The position numbers and the translations under genes were made by a program. Shown here in pieces: positions 1-8,280 of a DNA stretch of 64,000 nt. Where the stretch lies: the NCBI GenBank assembly GCA_963834855.1, contig CAWIDH010000032.1, positions 259,444 through 323,443 of the forward strand. Reading direction: 5' to 3'. Numbering within the stretch: the stretch's first letter is position 1; every line of letters starts with the position of its first letter. The DNA comes from DATJKD01 sp963834855 (GTDB lineage Bacteria; Pseudomonadota; Gammaproteobacteria; Steroidobacterales; Steroidobacteraceae). Below the pieces are notes generated by a model that did not search any database, was not told the DNA's origin, and saw only the letters and a list, made by a program, of their open reading frames with translations.

Positions 1-1224
1 CAGCGTGGTGCGGTCGACGAGGCCCGTCGCATGCCAGGCGGCCTTCGGGATCGAGGGGCCCGCGGTCTCGGCCTTGACCTCGAAGGCGTACGGCAGGCTG
101 CCGCCGATCCGGTAAGCGCCGAGCGCGCTCTCGACGATGCGTTCTCCCGTGAGCGGCCAGCGCAGCTTTGACCACTCACCCGTCAGCGCCAGCACGGGCG
201 ATTCGGGCGCGAGATCGATCTTGCCCGCGGTCGTGAACGACGCCTCGCTGCGGGGCAGCCAGGCGCGGAGCTTCGAGATCTCGATCACCCTGGCCTTCCA
301 GGTCCCGCCACCCTGCACGCGCAACGGCTCCGCGCCGAGCATCTCGGAGGTGAGCGTGCCGTCGACGCCGATCGATTCGCGACCGGCGTCGAGCGCGATC
401 GATCCGCTCACCCGCGGGAAGCGGCCCTGCGGCACCCATGGCGAGCCGTCGAAGCCGATGGCTCGCACTGTTCCGACGAGCCGCGGCGCTTCGGTCAGTG
501 CAAGCGCGTTGCCATCGAAGGACAGCCGCGCTGGTTGCGCGAGCTTCACGGAGGTGCCCAGGCGGTCCAGGTTGCCGCGAACCGCGGCCGAGAAGTGGTA
601 AACGTGGTCGTCCGGCAGCCGCCAATGCCCGGCGAGGGTGCCCTGCAGGCCGATGGGGCGCGCAGCGCGCAGCCGAAGCTCGCCCGCGAGCTCGCCCGCC
701 GGGTCCGATACCGCGATGCGCGGCGCCTTGAGTGTCCAGCGATCAACCGTGAGTGAACCGTCGATCGAGGCCACGGCGTAGCGCTGGCCACTCGCCAGGA
801 CGAGCTCGACCCGGCGCAGGTCGATCGCCCGGACCGTAAGCCGCAGCAAGCGCGGCATGAAATGCGGTTCCGACGGTGGTTGCGGCTCGCGTCTGCGGAG
901 CCGCACGGTCACGGCGCCGGCGTCCATGCGGGCGAGCGAGATCGTGCGCGACAGCAGGCCCGCGAGCTCGGGCGCGAGCCGCAGGTCGTGCGCCTCGATC
1001 CGCAGCGCCTCGTGATCGATCACGATCGAGTCGAAGGACAATGGTCCGTCGATCGTGCCGCGCGCACCCTGCGTCGTTATCGAGACCGCCGAGAGGGTCT
1101 CCAGCCGCTTGAGCGTGAACCGCAGTCCCGCCTCGGTGTTGAGGAGCCAGCCCGCGAAAACGGCGAGCCCGACGACCGCGAGGAGCAGCAGCAGCCCAGC
1201 GACCAGGACCAGGCGTCGCGTCAT
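1..1224 (-). CDS. tamB: TamB, translocation and assembly module inner-membrane subunit (N-terminal part, cut by window edge)
   Basis: The minus-strand frame is open from an ATG at 1224 to the window edge, so about 408 N-terminal residues are visible out of a family length usually above 1,200. The protein begins MTRRLVLVAGLLLLLAVVGL, one N-terminal membrane anchor, followed by a long beta-rich periplasmic region without further hydrophobic segments. TamB spans the periplasm and works with TamA in outer-membrane protein insertion and lipid transport to the outer membrane. Its ATG overlaps the TGA of the upstream tamA gene (ATGA at 1222-1226 on the minus strand), the usual tamA-tamB translational coupling. 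The family call rests on this arrangement plus the N-terminal architecture, since the diagnostic C-terminal domain lies outside the window. Confidence 0.85.
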   Translation of the reverse strand, partial: MTRRLVLVAGLLLLLAVVGLAVFAGWLLNTEAGLRFTLKRLETLSAVSITTQGARGTIDGPLSFDSIVIDHEALRIEAHDLRLAPELAGLLSRTISLARMDAGAVTVRLRRREPQPPSEPHFMPRLLRLTVRAIDLRRVELVLASGQRYAVASIDGSLTVDRWTLKAPRIAVSDPAGELAGELRLRAARPIGLQGTLAGHWRLPDDHVYHFSAAVRGNLDRLGTSVKLAQPARLSFDGNALALTEAPRLVGTVRAIGFDGSPWVPQGRFPRVSGSIALDAGRESIGVDGTLTSEMLGAEPLRVQGGGTWKARVIEISKLRAWLPRSEASFTTAGKIDLAPESPVLALTGEWSKLRWPLTGERIVESALGAYRIGGSLPYAFEVKAETAGPSIPKAAWHATGLVDRTTL

Positions 1225-2982
1225 CAGAGCACCTGCGTGATGTTCAGGTGCAGCCGCGGATTCTTGCCGGGCTCGGACAGGGCTTGTGCGATGTCGAGGC
1301 CGAGCATCAGCAGCGGCAACTTGAGGCGCAGACCCACACCCACCGAATACTCGAGCGGGTCGCCCCATTCGTTGAAGGCGTTGCCCGTGTCATAGAACAC
1401 GGCTAAGCGCAGGTCGCGCGGCAGGTCACGCTCGATCTCGATGGTGGCGACGAGCTTGTTCTCGCCGCCGACACCCTCGGTCGGGTTGCCTTCTGCATCG
1501 GGGGGACCGGGCGGCGAGAGCTCGTTGAGGGCGAATCCGCGTACGCTGCGGTCGCCGCCGGCGAAGAAGCGCTGTGACGCCGGCAGCTCGGAGAATTCGT
1601 TGACATAGCTCGCGCCGACTTCGCCGCGCAGCCGCAGGTGCCACGGACCGCCAATGGACCAGACCTTCTCTGCGTGCGCGATGAACCGCAGGTAGGACGC
1701 CTCCGAGCCGAGCGTCTGCGGGCTGCCGGAGAGCTCGAAGTAATACGCGGCGTCACGCACCCAGCCCGTCAGGAAGTTGGGTGGCAGGCTTGAATAGCTC
1801 GCGCCCGGGATCAGCAGCAGGTCGGTCTGCGTCGGTGCCGTCCGGGAAGGTCGACCGCTCCTGGTTCAGTTTCAGGAACAGGACCCGCTGCCAGCTACCC
1901 AGGGCCTCCGTCAGGCTTCCGATCAGCTCGATGCGCTCGCTCTCGAGGTCGCCGATCTCCTCGTTCGTGTAGCCGGTCGAGAACTCCAGCTTCTCGAGCG
2001 ACGGGTCGCCTATGGGGATGATGTAGCGCGCGATCGCCTCGGTGAGCACGGCGGAGGCGGTGAGCTCGACCTGCCAGCGATGGCCGCGGTCGTTGACGAG
2101 GCGGTTCTCCCAGGTGAACTGGCCCCGGACGCCCGTGTCGGTGCCGTAGCCCGTGCTGACGGCATAGCGGTGGCGCTTGACTCGCTCGCCGCGGACCGTC
2201 ACCGGCACCGTCAGGGTCTCGGGATCGCGGTCACCGGGGACGACGGACACGGTGGCGAAGTAGCCGCTGTCCTCCAGCGCGAACTGCGTGTTGCGGACCC
2301 GTTCGGGCGAATACGGCTGTCCCTCGGCGAACCGCACATAACCCGCGAGCAGGCGGCCGCCGATCGCGTCCTGCTCGATCTCGACCTTGCCGAACTGGTA
2401 GCGGCCGCCCGTCTCGAGCGTAACGTGCGCCTCGGCCGTCCGTCCCTCCGGATCGACGATGAGCTCGCGGCGCTTGAGGCTGGCGTCGAGATAGCCACGC
2501 TCCTGCGCGCCGCGCAGGAGTTCGAGCTTGAGCCGCTCGTACGCCGCGTGCTCGAGCCGCGCGCCGGTCTTCACGGTGCTGTTGTGGATCGTGGAACGCA
2601 GCGTCGTGTCGTCCGCGCCTGGCCCCGTGACCCGCACGTCGACGACGGTGAACCGCACCGGCTCGCCCGGCGTGATGAAGAGCCGGACGATCCAGTTCTC
2701 GTCGTCGCGCGTCGTGCGGCTGCGCACGGCCGGCTCGTAGTAGCCGAAGGGACGCAGCGCGTCGGTCGCCTCGTCCACCGCGCGGTCGGCGAGGCGCCGC
2801 ACCTGCGGATCGGTGAGGTCTTCGCGCTGCAGGTAGCGGCCGAGCGTGAGGTAGCTGCGGACGTTCGCGGCGATGGCCTTGTCGACGCCCTCGATCTCGA
2901 TGCGGATCCGGTCGGCCGCCAGTGCGGCGCCCGGCACGGCGAGCGACAGGACCGCGACGAGGGCGGCGCAAAAAGGGGACAT
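1224..2982 (-). CDS. tamA: TamA, BamA-family outer-membrane protein (frameshifted)
   Basis: About 585 residues in two frames. Residues 1-22 form a signal peptide ending GAALA before ADRIRIEIEG. POTRA-type repeats follow (for example GEPVRFTVVDVRVTG), then an Omp85 barrel starting near YAVSTGYGTDTGVRG and continuing in the second frame with the lid motif FFAGGDRSVRGF and the C-terminal strand LHLNITQVL. The frame changes near 1840, between NQERSTFPDGT and QTDLLLIPGASYSSLPPN, and conserved sequence resumes immediately, so a sequencing indel is likelier than decay. TamA sits in the outer membrane and pairs with TamB, whose start codon overlaps its stop. The ATG start lies inside the left arm of a mobile-type inverted repeat (2970-3052). 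Another ATG seven bases upstream is out of frame. Confidence 0.9.
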
Positions 2983-3052
2983 TCTCCATTTCCGAATCGG
3001 AAATGGATGGCGAAGATTGCTCGGCGCCGGAAATGGAGAATGTCCCCTTTTT
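2970..3052. repeat. 83-bp REP/MITE-like inverted repeat overlapping the tamA start codon
   Basis: Two 25-bp arms, 2970-2994 and 3028-3052, are perfect reverse complements. The left arm reads AAAAAGGGGACATTCTCC followed by ATTTCCG, with a 33-bp spacer. A nested 21-bp palindrome centred near 2996 (CCATTTCCGA / TCGGAAATGG) gives an alternative fold. The GGGGACATTCTCC core resembles intergenic REP-type repeats mobilised by Y1 (RAYT) transposases; that link is from memory. It lies between the divergently ending NRDE gene and tamA and supplies the tamA initiation codon. Confidence 0.85.
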
Positions 3053-3067
3053 CCCGCGCGCCTGGCT

Positions 3068-3925
3068 TCATTCGGGCGACGCGTCGCAGGCCACGGCCAC
3101 CGCGGCTGATTTTTCGGCCGGATCGTGCCCGGCGCCCGGCGAGCCGTCGCGGGCCGTTTCGCCGGCCGTGAACTGGAAACGCGAGGCGCCGGTCTGGACC
3201 CCGCCGGGATCGAATCGCCGCTCGTGCACCACGGTGCGCCCGTCGTGCTCGACCATCACGACCGTCGAGCAGCGCGTGCCATACCGTTCATGGACCACGA
3301 AGGGTGCCGACACTGCGCGCTCCCAGTCCGGAGGAAACCCGGCGCGCGACAGGTCCGCATCTCCGGCCGGTGTTCGATCCGCGAGGATGGCGAAGAGTTC
3401 CTCGGCTGCGACCTCGCCGTGGGCCAGCAGCGCCGTAAAACGTGCGCGGCTGCGCAGCAGCTTGGGCCACGGCGTGTCGAGCCACTGGTTCGAAAGTCCA
3501 TAGATGCCGGCATCGAGCGCACGCGGCGGGGCGTCGCCGCGGTTCGAGTAGTAGTGCAGCGACTGCGGCCCGCCGAGGAGCAGGTTGAATCCCCCGTATG
3601 CCCGGCTAGCGGGCACCAGCGCTTCGAGGAAGCGACCCGGGGACGCGCGGCCCCGGAGGAATCGCGGCACGAGATCGCCCCGCGAGGGCGCATCGGCGGC
3701 AGGCGACTCGAAATCGCGGAAGTTCGTGACGACACCCACCCGGCCATCGCGCGCAAGCCCGAGCCAGGTCCCCGAGGCCTTCAGGTCGCGACCGGCGAGC
3801 ACGGGCGGCCCGTCGTTCCACCAGTCGAGCGCGGCGGCCGGACGCTCGTGGAACTCGTCGCGGTTGCCGGCGATGAGGAGGCGGTACTTCGGGTGCGCAT
3901 TCCAGCCGACGACGAGCAGGCACAT
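3068..3925 (-). CDS. NRDE family protein (TANGO2-like)
   Basis: 285 residues from an ATG at 3925. The N-terminus MCLLVVGWNAHPKYRLLIAG followed by NRDEFHERP is the hallmark of the NRDE (TANGO2) family, where Cys2 is expected at the mature N-terminus as in Ntn hydrolases. Further family features are LAGRDLKASGTWLGL, VTNFRD and GGFNLLL, and the C-terminal half contains APFVVHERYGTRCSTVVMV. Human TANGO2 is linked to membrane and heme or lipid handling; the bacterial role is unclear. The gene is alone on the minus strand between the tamA-side repeat and a MITE. Its upstream region contains the MITE at 3985-4166, so its promoter may partly lie in that element. Confidence 0.88.
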   Translation of the reverse strand: MCLLVVGWNAHPKYRLLIAGNRDEFHERPAAALDWWNDGPPVLAGRDLKASGTWLGLARDGRVGVVTNFRDFESPAADAPSRGDLVPRFLRGRASPGRFLEALVPASRAYGGFNLLLGGPQSLHYYSNRGDAPPRALDAGIYGLSNQWLDTPWPKLLRSRARFTALLAHGEVAAEELFAILADRTPAGDADLSRAGFPPDWERAVSAPFVVHERYGTRCSTVVMVEHDGRTVVHERRFDPGGVQTGASRFQFTAGETARDGSPGAGHDPAEKSAAVAVACDASPE

Positions 3926-3984
3926 GAGCGCAATTGTACGGGCTCGAGAGCGTGCCGCCGCCGCCCGGCGGCGCCGGCAGATCT

Positions 3985-4166
3985 TAAGGAACCTCTGATT
4001 TACCCCCGCATGGGCGCGACCGTGTGCGATTTTCGCTGCTGGCGCGAAGCGAGGAGCGAGGTGTATCTGGCATACATGAGCGACGAGCGACAAAGCCAGC
4101 AGTGAAAATCGCCCGGTCCGCGACGCGGTTACGCGCCTCATGCGCGGGTAAATCAGAGGTTCCTTA
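3985..4166. mobile_element. 182-bp MITE with 28-bp terminal inverted repeats
   Basis: The terminal repeats 3985-4012 and 4139-4166 begin TAAGGAACCTCTGATTTACC and are inverted copies with a single mismatch in 28 bp. No open reading frame of note lies inside. The interior has a subterminal stretch rich in GAGCGA repeats. The ends abut TA (YTAR) dinucleotides, as produced by IS5- or IS630-type insertion. The right end supplies the TAA stop codon of the DUF4126 gene. No transposase is in the window, so it would need an enzyme in trans. Confidence 0.85.
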
Positions 4167-4775
4167 GCTCGACTGCTTCGTCTCGCGCGCGGCGGCGGCC
4201 GCGCGGCGCCGACCGAACACCAGCCGCCCGGCCTTGCGCGTCGCCCAGACGAGGAGCGCGACGACTGCCGCAAGGCACAGCAGGGGCACGGCAATCGCGA
4301 GTATCGAAAGCCCCGTCGCGCCCACGGTCTCGACGGTGCTCACGACCGGGTTGCCGAGCCCGCCGGTCGCGAGGCCGGTCTTCGCGCGGACGAGCGCCGT
4401 GCTGCCCTTGGTGAGTCCGGCGATGCCGCCGCCCGCGATGATCGCGATGGGCCACATGATGCCGGGCGGTACGTCGGCCATCACCGACGCGCTCGCCACC
4501 ACGCCCGCTACGACCGTGGCCGGGCTCGCGAGCACGTCGAGCGCGTGATCGACGCCGGGAATGTAGTAGGCCAGGGTCTCGAGCACGGCCGCCGTGCCGA
4601 GTGTGACGAGCGCGGGGGTGCTCGCGAGCCAGGAGAATCCGTCGGTGAGCGGGATCACGCCCGAGCGGGCCGCAATGGCCGCGATGAGCAGGGGCAGGAA
4701 CACGCGGAAGCCGGTCGCCGCGGCGAGCCCGACGCCGAGCGCGATGCTGAGCACCGAACCGAAGCTGACGTCCAT
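4164..4775 (-). CDS. DUF4126 family integral membrane protein
   Basis: 203 residues from an ATG at 4775. At least five hydrophobic stretches occur, including VSFGSVLSIALGVGLAAATG at the N-terminus, VIPLTDGFSWLASTPALVTL, and a C-terminal VPLLCLAAVVALLVWA followed by an Arg-rich cytoplasmic tail. The order ATGFRVFLPLL, a TDGFSWL motif and an internal glycine-rich stretch (GGGIAGLTKG) match the DUF4126 family of unknown function. The stop codon TAA belongs to the terminal repeat of the adjacent MITE, so the natural C-terminus may have been altered by the insertion. The reading frame ends ARETKQSS. Confidence 0.8.
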   Translation of the reverse strand: MDVSFGSVLSIALGVGLAAATGFRVFLPLLIAAIAARSGVIPLTDGFSWLASTPALVTLGTAAVLETLAYYIPGVDHALDVLASPATVVAGVVASASVMADVPPGIMWPIAIIAGGGIAGLTKGSTALVRAKTGLATGGLGNPVVSTVETVGATGLSILAIAVPLLCLAAVVALLVWATRKAGRLVFGRRRAAAAARETKQSS

Positions 4776-4890
4776 CACTGCTCCAGTGTGTGCGTCCGTG
4801 CCGGATGCTGCCGGATCGCGGCGCCGCACACAAATCAGGAAGGCGCAGCGCGTCCGCGGTCTTCGCGATGTCCGCGGCGAGTCTCCGCGA

Positions 4891-5853
4891 TCAGCCGCCC
4901 GGGCCCCAGTGCCTTGCACCGGGGGTTACCGCGAGCGGCACGGCCGAGCCCGCGTCGTACCAGTCCTCGATCAGCCGGAACGAGACCGATTGCGGCGGCG
5001 GCAAACCCGGCACGCCCGCGGATACCTCGGCACGCGTGAACCAGCGCGCGTCCTCGAGCTCGTCGTCGGTACGTATCGCCGCGTCCGGCGCGGCGAGGGC
5101 GGTGAATCCGATCATGAGCGAGGAAGGGAAGGGCCAGGGTTGCGAGGAGTGATAGCTCACCTCGCGCACGGCCACCCCGGTCTCCTCCAGGACCTCGCGG
5201 GCCACGGCGTCCTCGAGGCTCTCGCCGGGCTCGACGAAACCGGCGATCGTCGAATAGCGGCCCGCCGGCCAGGAGGCCTGGCGCCCGAGCAGCGCACGCT
5301 CGCCATCGGAGACGAGCACGATGACCGCGGGGTCGAGCCTCGGAAAGTGCTCGGTGCCGCACGACTCGTTGCTGCACTTCATGACGTGCCCCGCGCTCGT
5401 GCTCGAGGTGGGCGCGCCGCAGGTGCCGCAATGCCGATGGCGACGGCGCCAGAGCAGCATTGCCCGCGCGTAGGCGAGCAGGCCCGCCTCGTCCGGCGGC
5501 AGGACGCCGCCGGTCAGCCGCAGGTCCTCGAAGCCCGTGCCGGGCGGCAGGACGGCGGCCGCCTCGTCGGCGAGCTCGGCCGCGAATACGACGCGGCCGT
5601 GGAAATGACCGAGCAGCACATACTCGGTCTCCGGCACCGTCGCGCGCATGGCGTCGCCGCTCTCGAGCAGCGCCGCGGTCCAGCCGGCCTCGGCTCTCTG
5701 AATCAGGTTGCGTGCGTGCCAGAGCGGCACGAGGAGCGCGGCGGGGTCGCGCAGCGCAGCATCGAGGAACCCCGGGTCCTTGCGCAGGTGCGCGGCGCGA
5801 TCGAGATAGGGGCCTGCGAAGACGTTGGGACGGGGCACGGTCGATCCGGGCAT
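4891..5853 (-). CDS. nudC: NAD+ diphosphatase / NAD-RNA decapping hydrolase
   Basis: 320 residues from ATG 5853. A zinc ribbon is visible as Cys142, Cys145, Cys160 and Cys165 (C-x2-C-x14-C-x4-C), the NudC spacing. The Nudix box runs from about 205 to 226 (GFVEPGE then AVAREVLEETG), and the downstream SSQPWPFPSSLM motif is the NADH pyrophosphatase signature SQPWPFPxS. The N-terminal ~130 residues form the typical NudC accessory domain. The enzyme hydrolyses NAD(H) to NMN(H) and AMP and removes NAD caps from RNA. It starts 11 bases beyond the end of the FlhC-like gene on the same strand, so the two may be cotranscribed. All conserved residues are present. Confidence 0.95.
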   Translation of the reverse strand: MPGSTVPRPNVFAGPYLDRAAHLRKDPGFLDAALRDPAALLVPLWHARNLIQRAEAGWTAALLESGDAMRATVPETEYVLLGHFHGRVVFAAELADEAAAVLPPGTGFEDLRLTGGVLPPDEAGLLAYARAMLLWRRRHRHCGTCGAPTSSTSAGHVMKCSNESCGTEHFPRLDPAVIVLVSDGERALLGRQASWPAGRYSTIAGFVEPGESLEDAVAREVLEETGVAVREVSYHSSQPWPFPSSLMIGFTALAAPDAAIRTDDELEDARWFTRAEVSAGVPGLPPPQSVSFRLIEDWYDAGSAVPLAVTPGARHWGPGG

Positions 5854-5864
5854 GTGCCCGGATT

Positions 5865-6443
5865 CTAGCAACCGTGCGCGACCTCGACCGGCACGGATGC
5901 AGGCAGGGACGCCTCCGGCCAACGGCAGGCCGGGCATGTTCCCGGGCTGACGTCGAGCCTGTCACGGACCCAGAGACCGCGGCAGTCGGGGCAATGCGCG
6001 AGCTCGTATTCGTCGTGCTGGGCCAGCGCGTGCCGCAGATACCAGGCGTGCTCGAAAGAGATCGACGTCGTCGGGCAGAGACAGCGGAAGGTGTCGTACG
6101 CATCGCAGAACCGCGCGACTTCGTCGAGCGTCGGGCGCTGCAGGAGGGCGGGGCAGGTGAGGAGTGCGAACGCCCGCAGCAGGCTCGCAACGGTCGCCGC
6201 CTCCATTTCGAGCGTCGCGGAACGACGAAAGAACTCCATCTGACGCGGCGACTTGCCGCGCCGGCGACGAATCGGCAGATCAGGCTGCGTCCGGACATAG
6301 TCCCGGAAGAGCTTGCGGATCCGATCCGCCGAGAGGCCGGTGCAGTGCCGGATGGTATGGGTGCGCGCCTCGTACCCGATCAGCCGATACGCGAGGCTGA
6401 GCCTCAACCGGTCGCGGTCGTAGCGACTGTCCGTGATTCGCAT
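5865..6443 (-). CDS. Orphan FlhC-like zinc-binding transcriptional regulator
   Basis: 192 residues from ATG 6443. The C-terminal half contains Cys151, Cys154, Cys170 and Cys173 (CPDC-x15-CPAC), matching the four-cysteine zinc site of FlhC. The N-terminal portion contains RHCTGLSADRIRKLFRDYV, like the helix-turn-helix region of FlhC, and FEHAWYLRHAL corresponds to the FlhC LTRAWTLVRF segment. In enterics FlhC acts with FlhD as class-1 flagellar activator; no flhD or flagellar gene is near, so the target is probably different. The gene faces an unknown gene across a 108-bp region with two palindromes, which suggests control of that gene or autoregulation. The family assignment comes from motif spacing read by eye. 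Confidence 0.72.
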   Translation of the reverse strand: MRITDSRYDRDRLRLSLAYRLIGYEARTHTIRHCTGLSADRIRKLFRDYVRTQPDLPIRRRRGKSPRQMEFFRRSATLEMEAATVASLLRAFALLTCPALLQRPTLDEVARFCDAYDTFRCLCPTTSISFEHAWYLRHALAQHDEYELAHCPDCRGLWVRDRLDVSPGTCPACRWPEASLPASVPVEVAHGC

Positions 6444-6474
6444 GGCAGGCCCCAAATCTGGTGTGTTCCGCAAA

Positions 6475-6500
6475 AATATGGTCTCACAGGACCACGTATT
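6475..6500. promoter_or_regulatory. Imperfect operator-like palindrome (site 1)
   Basis: Half-sites AATATGGTC and GACCACGTATT flank a six-base centre. The core TGGTC-N6-GACCA is symmetrical about position 6486.5. It shares AATATGGTC and the GACCA half-site with site 2, whose centre is 40 bp away, close to four helical turns. It lies 32 bp upstream of the FlhC-like start codon, between two divergent genes. Confidence 0.55.
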
Positions 6501-6514
6501 GAAGTCTATAAGCA

Positions 6515-6538
6515 AATATGGTCCGATCGGACCATATT
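6515..6538. promoter_or_regulatory. Perfect 24-bp operator-like palindrome (site 2)
   Basis: AATATGGTCCGA is followed directly by its exact reverse complement, centred at 6526.5. It ends 13 bp before the ATG of the downstream gene and abuts its Shine-Dalgarno GGAG (6541-6544), so a bound protein could block transcription or translation start. Its length and pairing with site 1 favour a dimeric regulator; the neighbouring FlhC-like protein is the nearest candidate, which is inference. Confidence 0.6.
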
Positions 6539-6551
6539 CTGGAGAAAAACC

Positions 6552-7229
6552 ATGGCCCGGCCACCCGACGACCCTGGTCCGCCAGTCGGCACCCTGCCGG
6601 CGCATGGTCTCCTCACACCGCCGATTCTTCGCGACGTCGCCGACCTCAACCGGCGTTACCTCGATCTCGCCCTCGAGCCCACGCTCGCAGACGATCCCCG
6701 CTTTGCGCTGCCCGACGAGATACGCGCCCCACTGCGCTCGGGGGGCACCGGGCTGCTCGGGCGGGTCGCGGCCTGTCCGTTCGCGCTCTTCCAGGTTTCG
6801 CTGGCACATTGCCGGCTCGGCGTCGTCGAAGGCGCAGCCGGCGTCGAGGACGCCAGGCGACGCCCCGTCGACTCCGCAACGATCGCGCGCACGCACTGGT
6901 TCCAGAACGTCGCGGTGTTCCTCGCGTGGCGGCTTGCCGACGGCCAGCCGCTGGCATTCCGCATCACTCTCGGCCTGTCCACGACGGACGAATTGCTGCT
7001 CAACCAGACGCGGCAGTCCGACCTGCCGGGGCTTGCGAACACACCGCAGCTGATACGACCGCGCTGGATCGGCCACCTGCGATTCTGGCGCCTGCTCGTG
7101 CGTGCCGCGGCCGCCCCCGGCGAGGCGACGCTCCAGCGCGCCCACTGCGCCGGGATCTGCATGATCGTCGCCGACCTGCACGGGCCGGACGGCCGTCCGC
7201 TCGGCACCACGCAACGCGATCGCCGCTGA
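6552..7229 (+). CDS. Hypothetical protein divergent from the FlhC-like gene
   Basis: 225 residues from ATG 6552, preceded by GGAG with seven-base spacing. I do not recognise a family. There is no signal peptide, membrane segment or repeated motif. Visible features are an N-terminal Pro-rich segment, a central FALFQVSLAHCRLGVVEGAA, a Trp-rich stretch HWFQNVAVFLAWRLADGQ and IRPRWIGHLRFWRLL. The protein is probably cytoplasmic. Its start is next to a perfect palindrome and it is transcribed away from an FlhC-like regulator, so the two probably form a regulator-target pair. The downstream gene is an ABC transporter 92 bp away on the same strand, but with no evidence of coupling. Confidence 0.6.
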   Translation: MARPPDDPGPPVGTLPAHGLLTPPILRDVADLNRRYLDLALEPTLADDPRFALPDEIRAPLRSGGTGLLGRVAACPFALFQVSLAHCRLGVVEGAAGVEDARRRPVDSATIARTHWFQNVAVFLAWRLADGQPLAFRITLGLSTTDELLLNQTRQSDLPGLANTPQLIRPRWIGHLRFWRLLVRAAAAPGEATLQRAHCAGICMIVADLHGPDGRPLGTTQRDRR

Positions 7230-7320
7230 TCCACGCGTCATCGGCGCTGATCCCGGCGCTTCCTTGCTGCGCTTCGTGCGGGGCATTACGCTGCCCAACC
7301 CCCGCCCGCATGATGGTGCC

Positions 7321-8280
7321 ATGCACGCCCTGTCCCTGCGCCAGCTCGCGAAGACCTACAAGAACGGTGTCCATGCGCTCAAGGGCATCGATCTCGACGT
7401 CGAGTCGGGCGATTTCTTCGCGCTGCTGGGTCCCAACGGCGCCGGCAAGACCACGGCCATCGGGATCGTCTCCTCGCTCGTCACCAAGACCGCGGGCAAG
7501 GCCTTCGTCTTCGGCCACGACATCGACAGCGACCTCGAGTCCGCAAAGGCCTGTCTCGGCGTGGTGCCGCAGGAGATCAACTTCAACCAGTTCGAGAAGG
7601 TCACGACCATCCTGCTCAACCAGGCGGGGTTCTACGGCATACGGCGTGGCGTAGCGCGGCAGCGCGTCGAGCGCTGGCTCAAGGCGCTCTCGCTCTGGGA
7701 CAAGCGCGACGAGGTGTCGCGGACGCTGTCGGGCGGCATGAAGCGCCGCCTGATGATCGCGCGGGCGCTGATCCACGAGCCGAGGCTCCTGATCCTCGAC
7801 GAGCCGACGGCGGGCGTGGACATCGAGATCCGCCGCTCGATGTGGGACTTCCTCCGCCGCATCAACGCGGAGGGCACGACGATCATCCTGACGACGCACT
7901 ACCTCGAGGAGGCCGAGACGCTCTGCCGCAACATCGCCATCATCGACGACGGACGCATCATCGAGCACGGCCGCATGGCGAACGTGCTGCGCAAGCTCCA
8001 GACCGAGGTGTTCGTGCTGAACACGCGCGTGGCGCTGGACGTCGCACCGCAGCTGCCGGGCTACGCGGTCCGGCTGACCGATGAGCACACGCTCGAGGTC
8101 GAGGTGAGCAAGGAGCAGAACCTGAACGACATCTTTGCGGCGCTCACCTGGCGCGGCATCGAGGTGCTTTCCATGCGCAACAAGTCGAACCGCCTCGAGG
8201 AGCTGTTCATGCGGCTGGTCCAGGGCCGCGATCTCACGGAGCTGCCGGAGCTGCCGGCGCGCCCGGCGGTCGGCGCATGA
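7321..8280 (+). CDS. ABC-2 type exporter ATP-binding protein (YadG-like)
   Basis: 319 residues from ATG 7321. Walker A GPNGAGKT (about residues 39-46), signature LSGGMKRR, Walker B LLILDEPTAGVD and H-loop LTTHYLEEAE are all present, so it should be active. The sequence KTYKNGVHALKGIDLDVESG and the C-terminal extension are typical of YadG-type exporters. It forms an operon with the permease, whose ATG overlaps its stop by four bases (ATGA at 8277). The pair should export an unknown substrate across the inner membrane as a homodimeric half-transporter pair. An upstream in-frame codon at 7264 is unlikely because conserved sequence begins at 7321. Confidence 0.93.
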   Translation: MHALSLRQLAKTYKNGVHALKGIDLDVESGDFFALLGPNGAGKTTAIGIVSSLVTKTAGKAFVFGHDIDSDLESAKACLGVVPQEINFNQFEKVTTILLNQAGFYGIRRGVARQRVERWLKALSLWDKRDEVSRTLSGGMKRRLMIARALIHEPRLLILDEPTAGVDIEIRRSMWDFLRRINAEGTTIILTTHYLEEAETLCRNIAIIDDGRIIEHGRMANVLRKLQTEVFVLNTRVALDVAPQLPGYAVRLTDEHTLEVEVSKEQNLNDIFAALTWRGIEVLSMRNKSNRLEELFMRLVQGRDLTELPELPARPAVGA

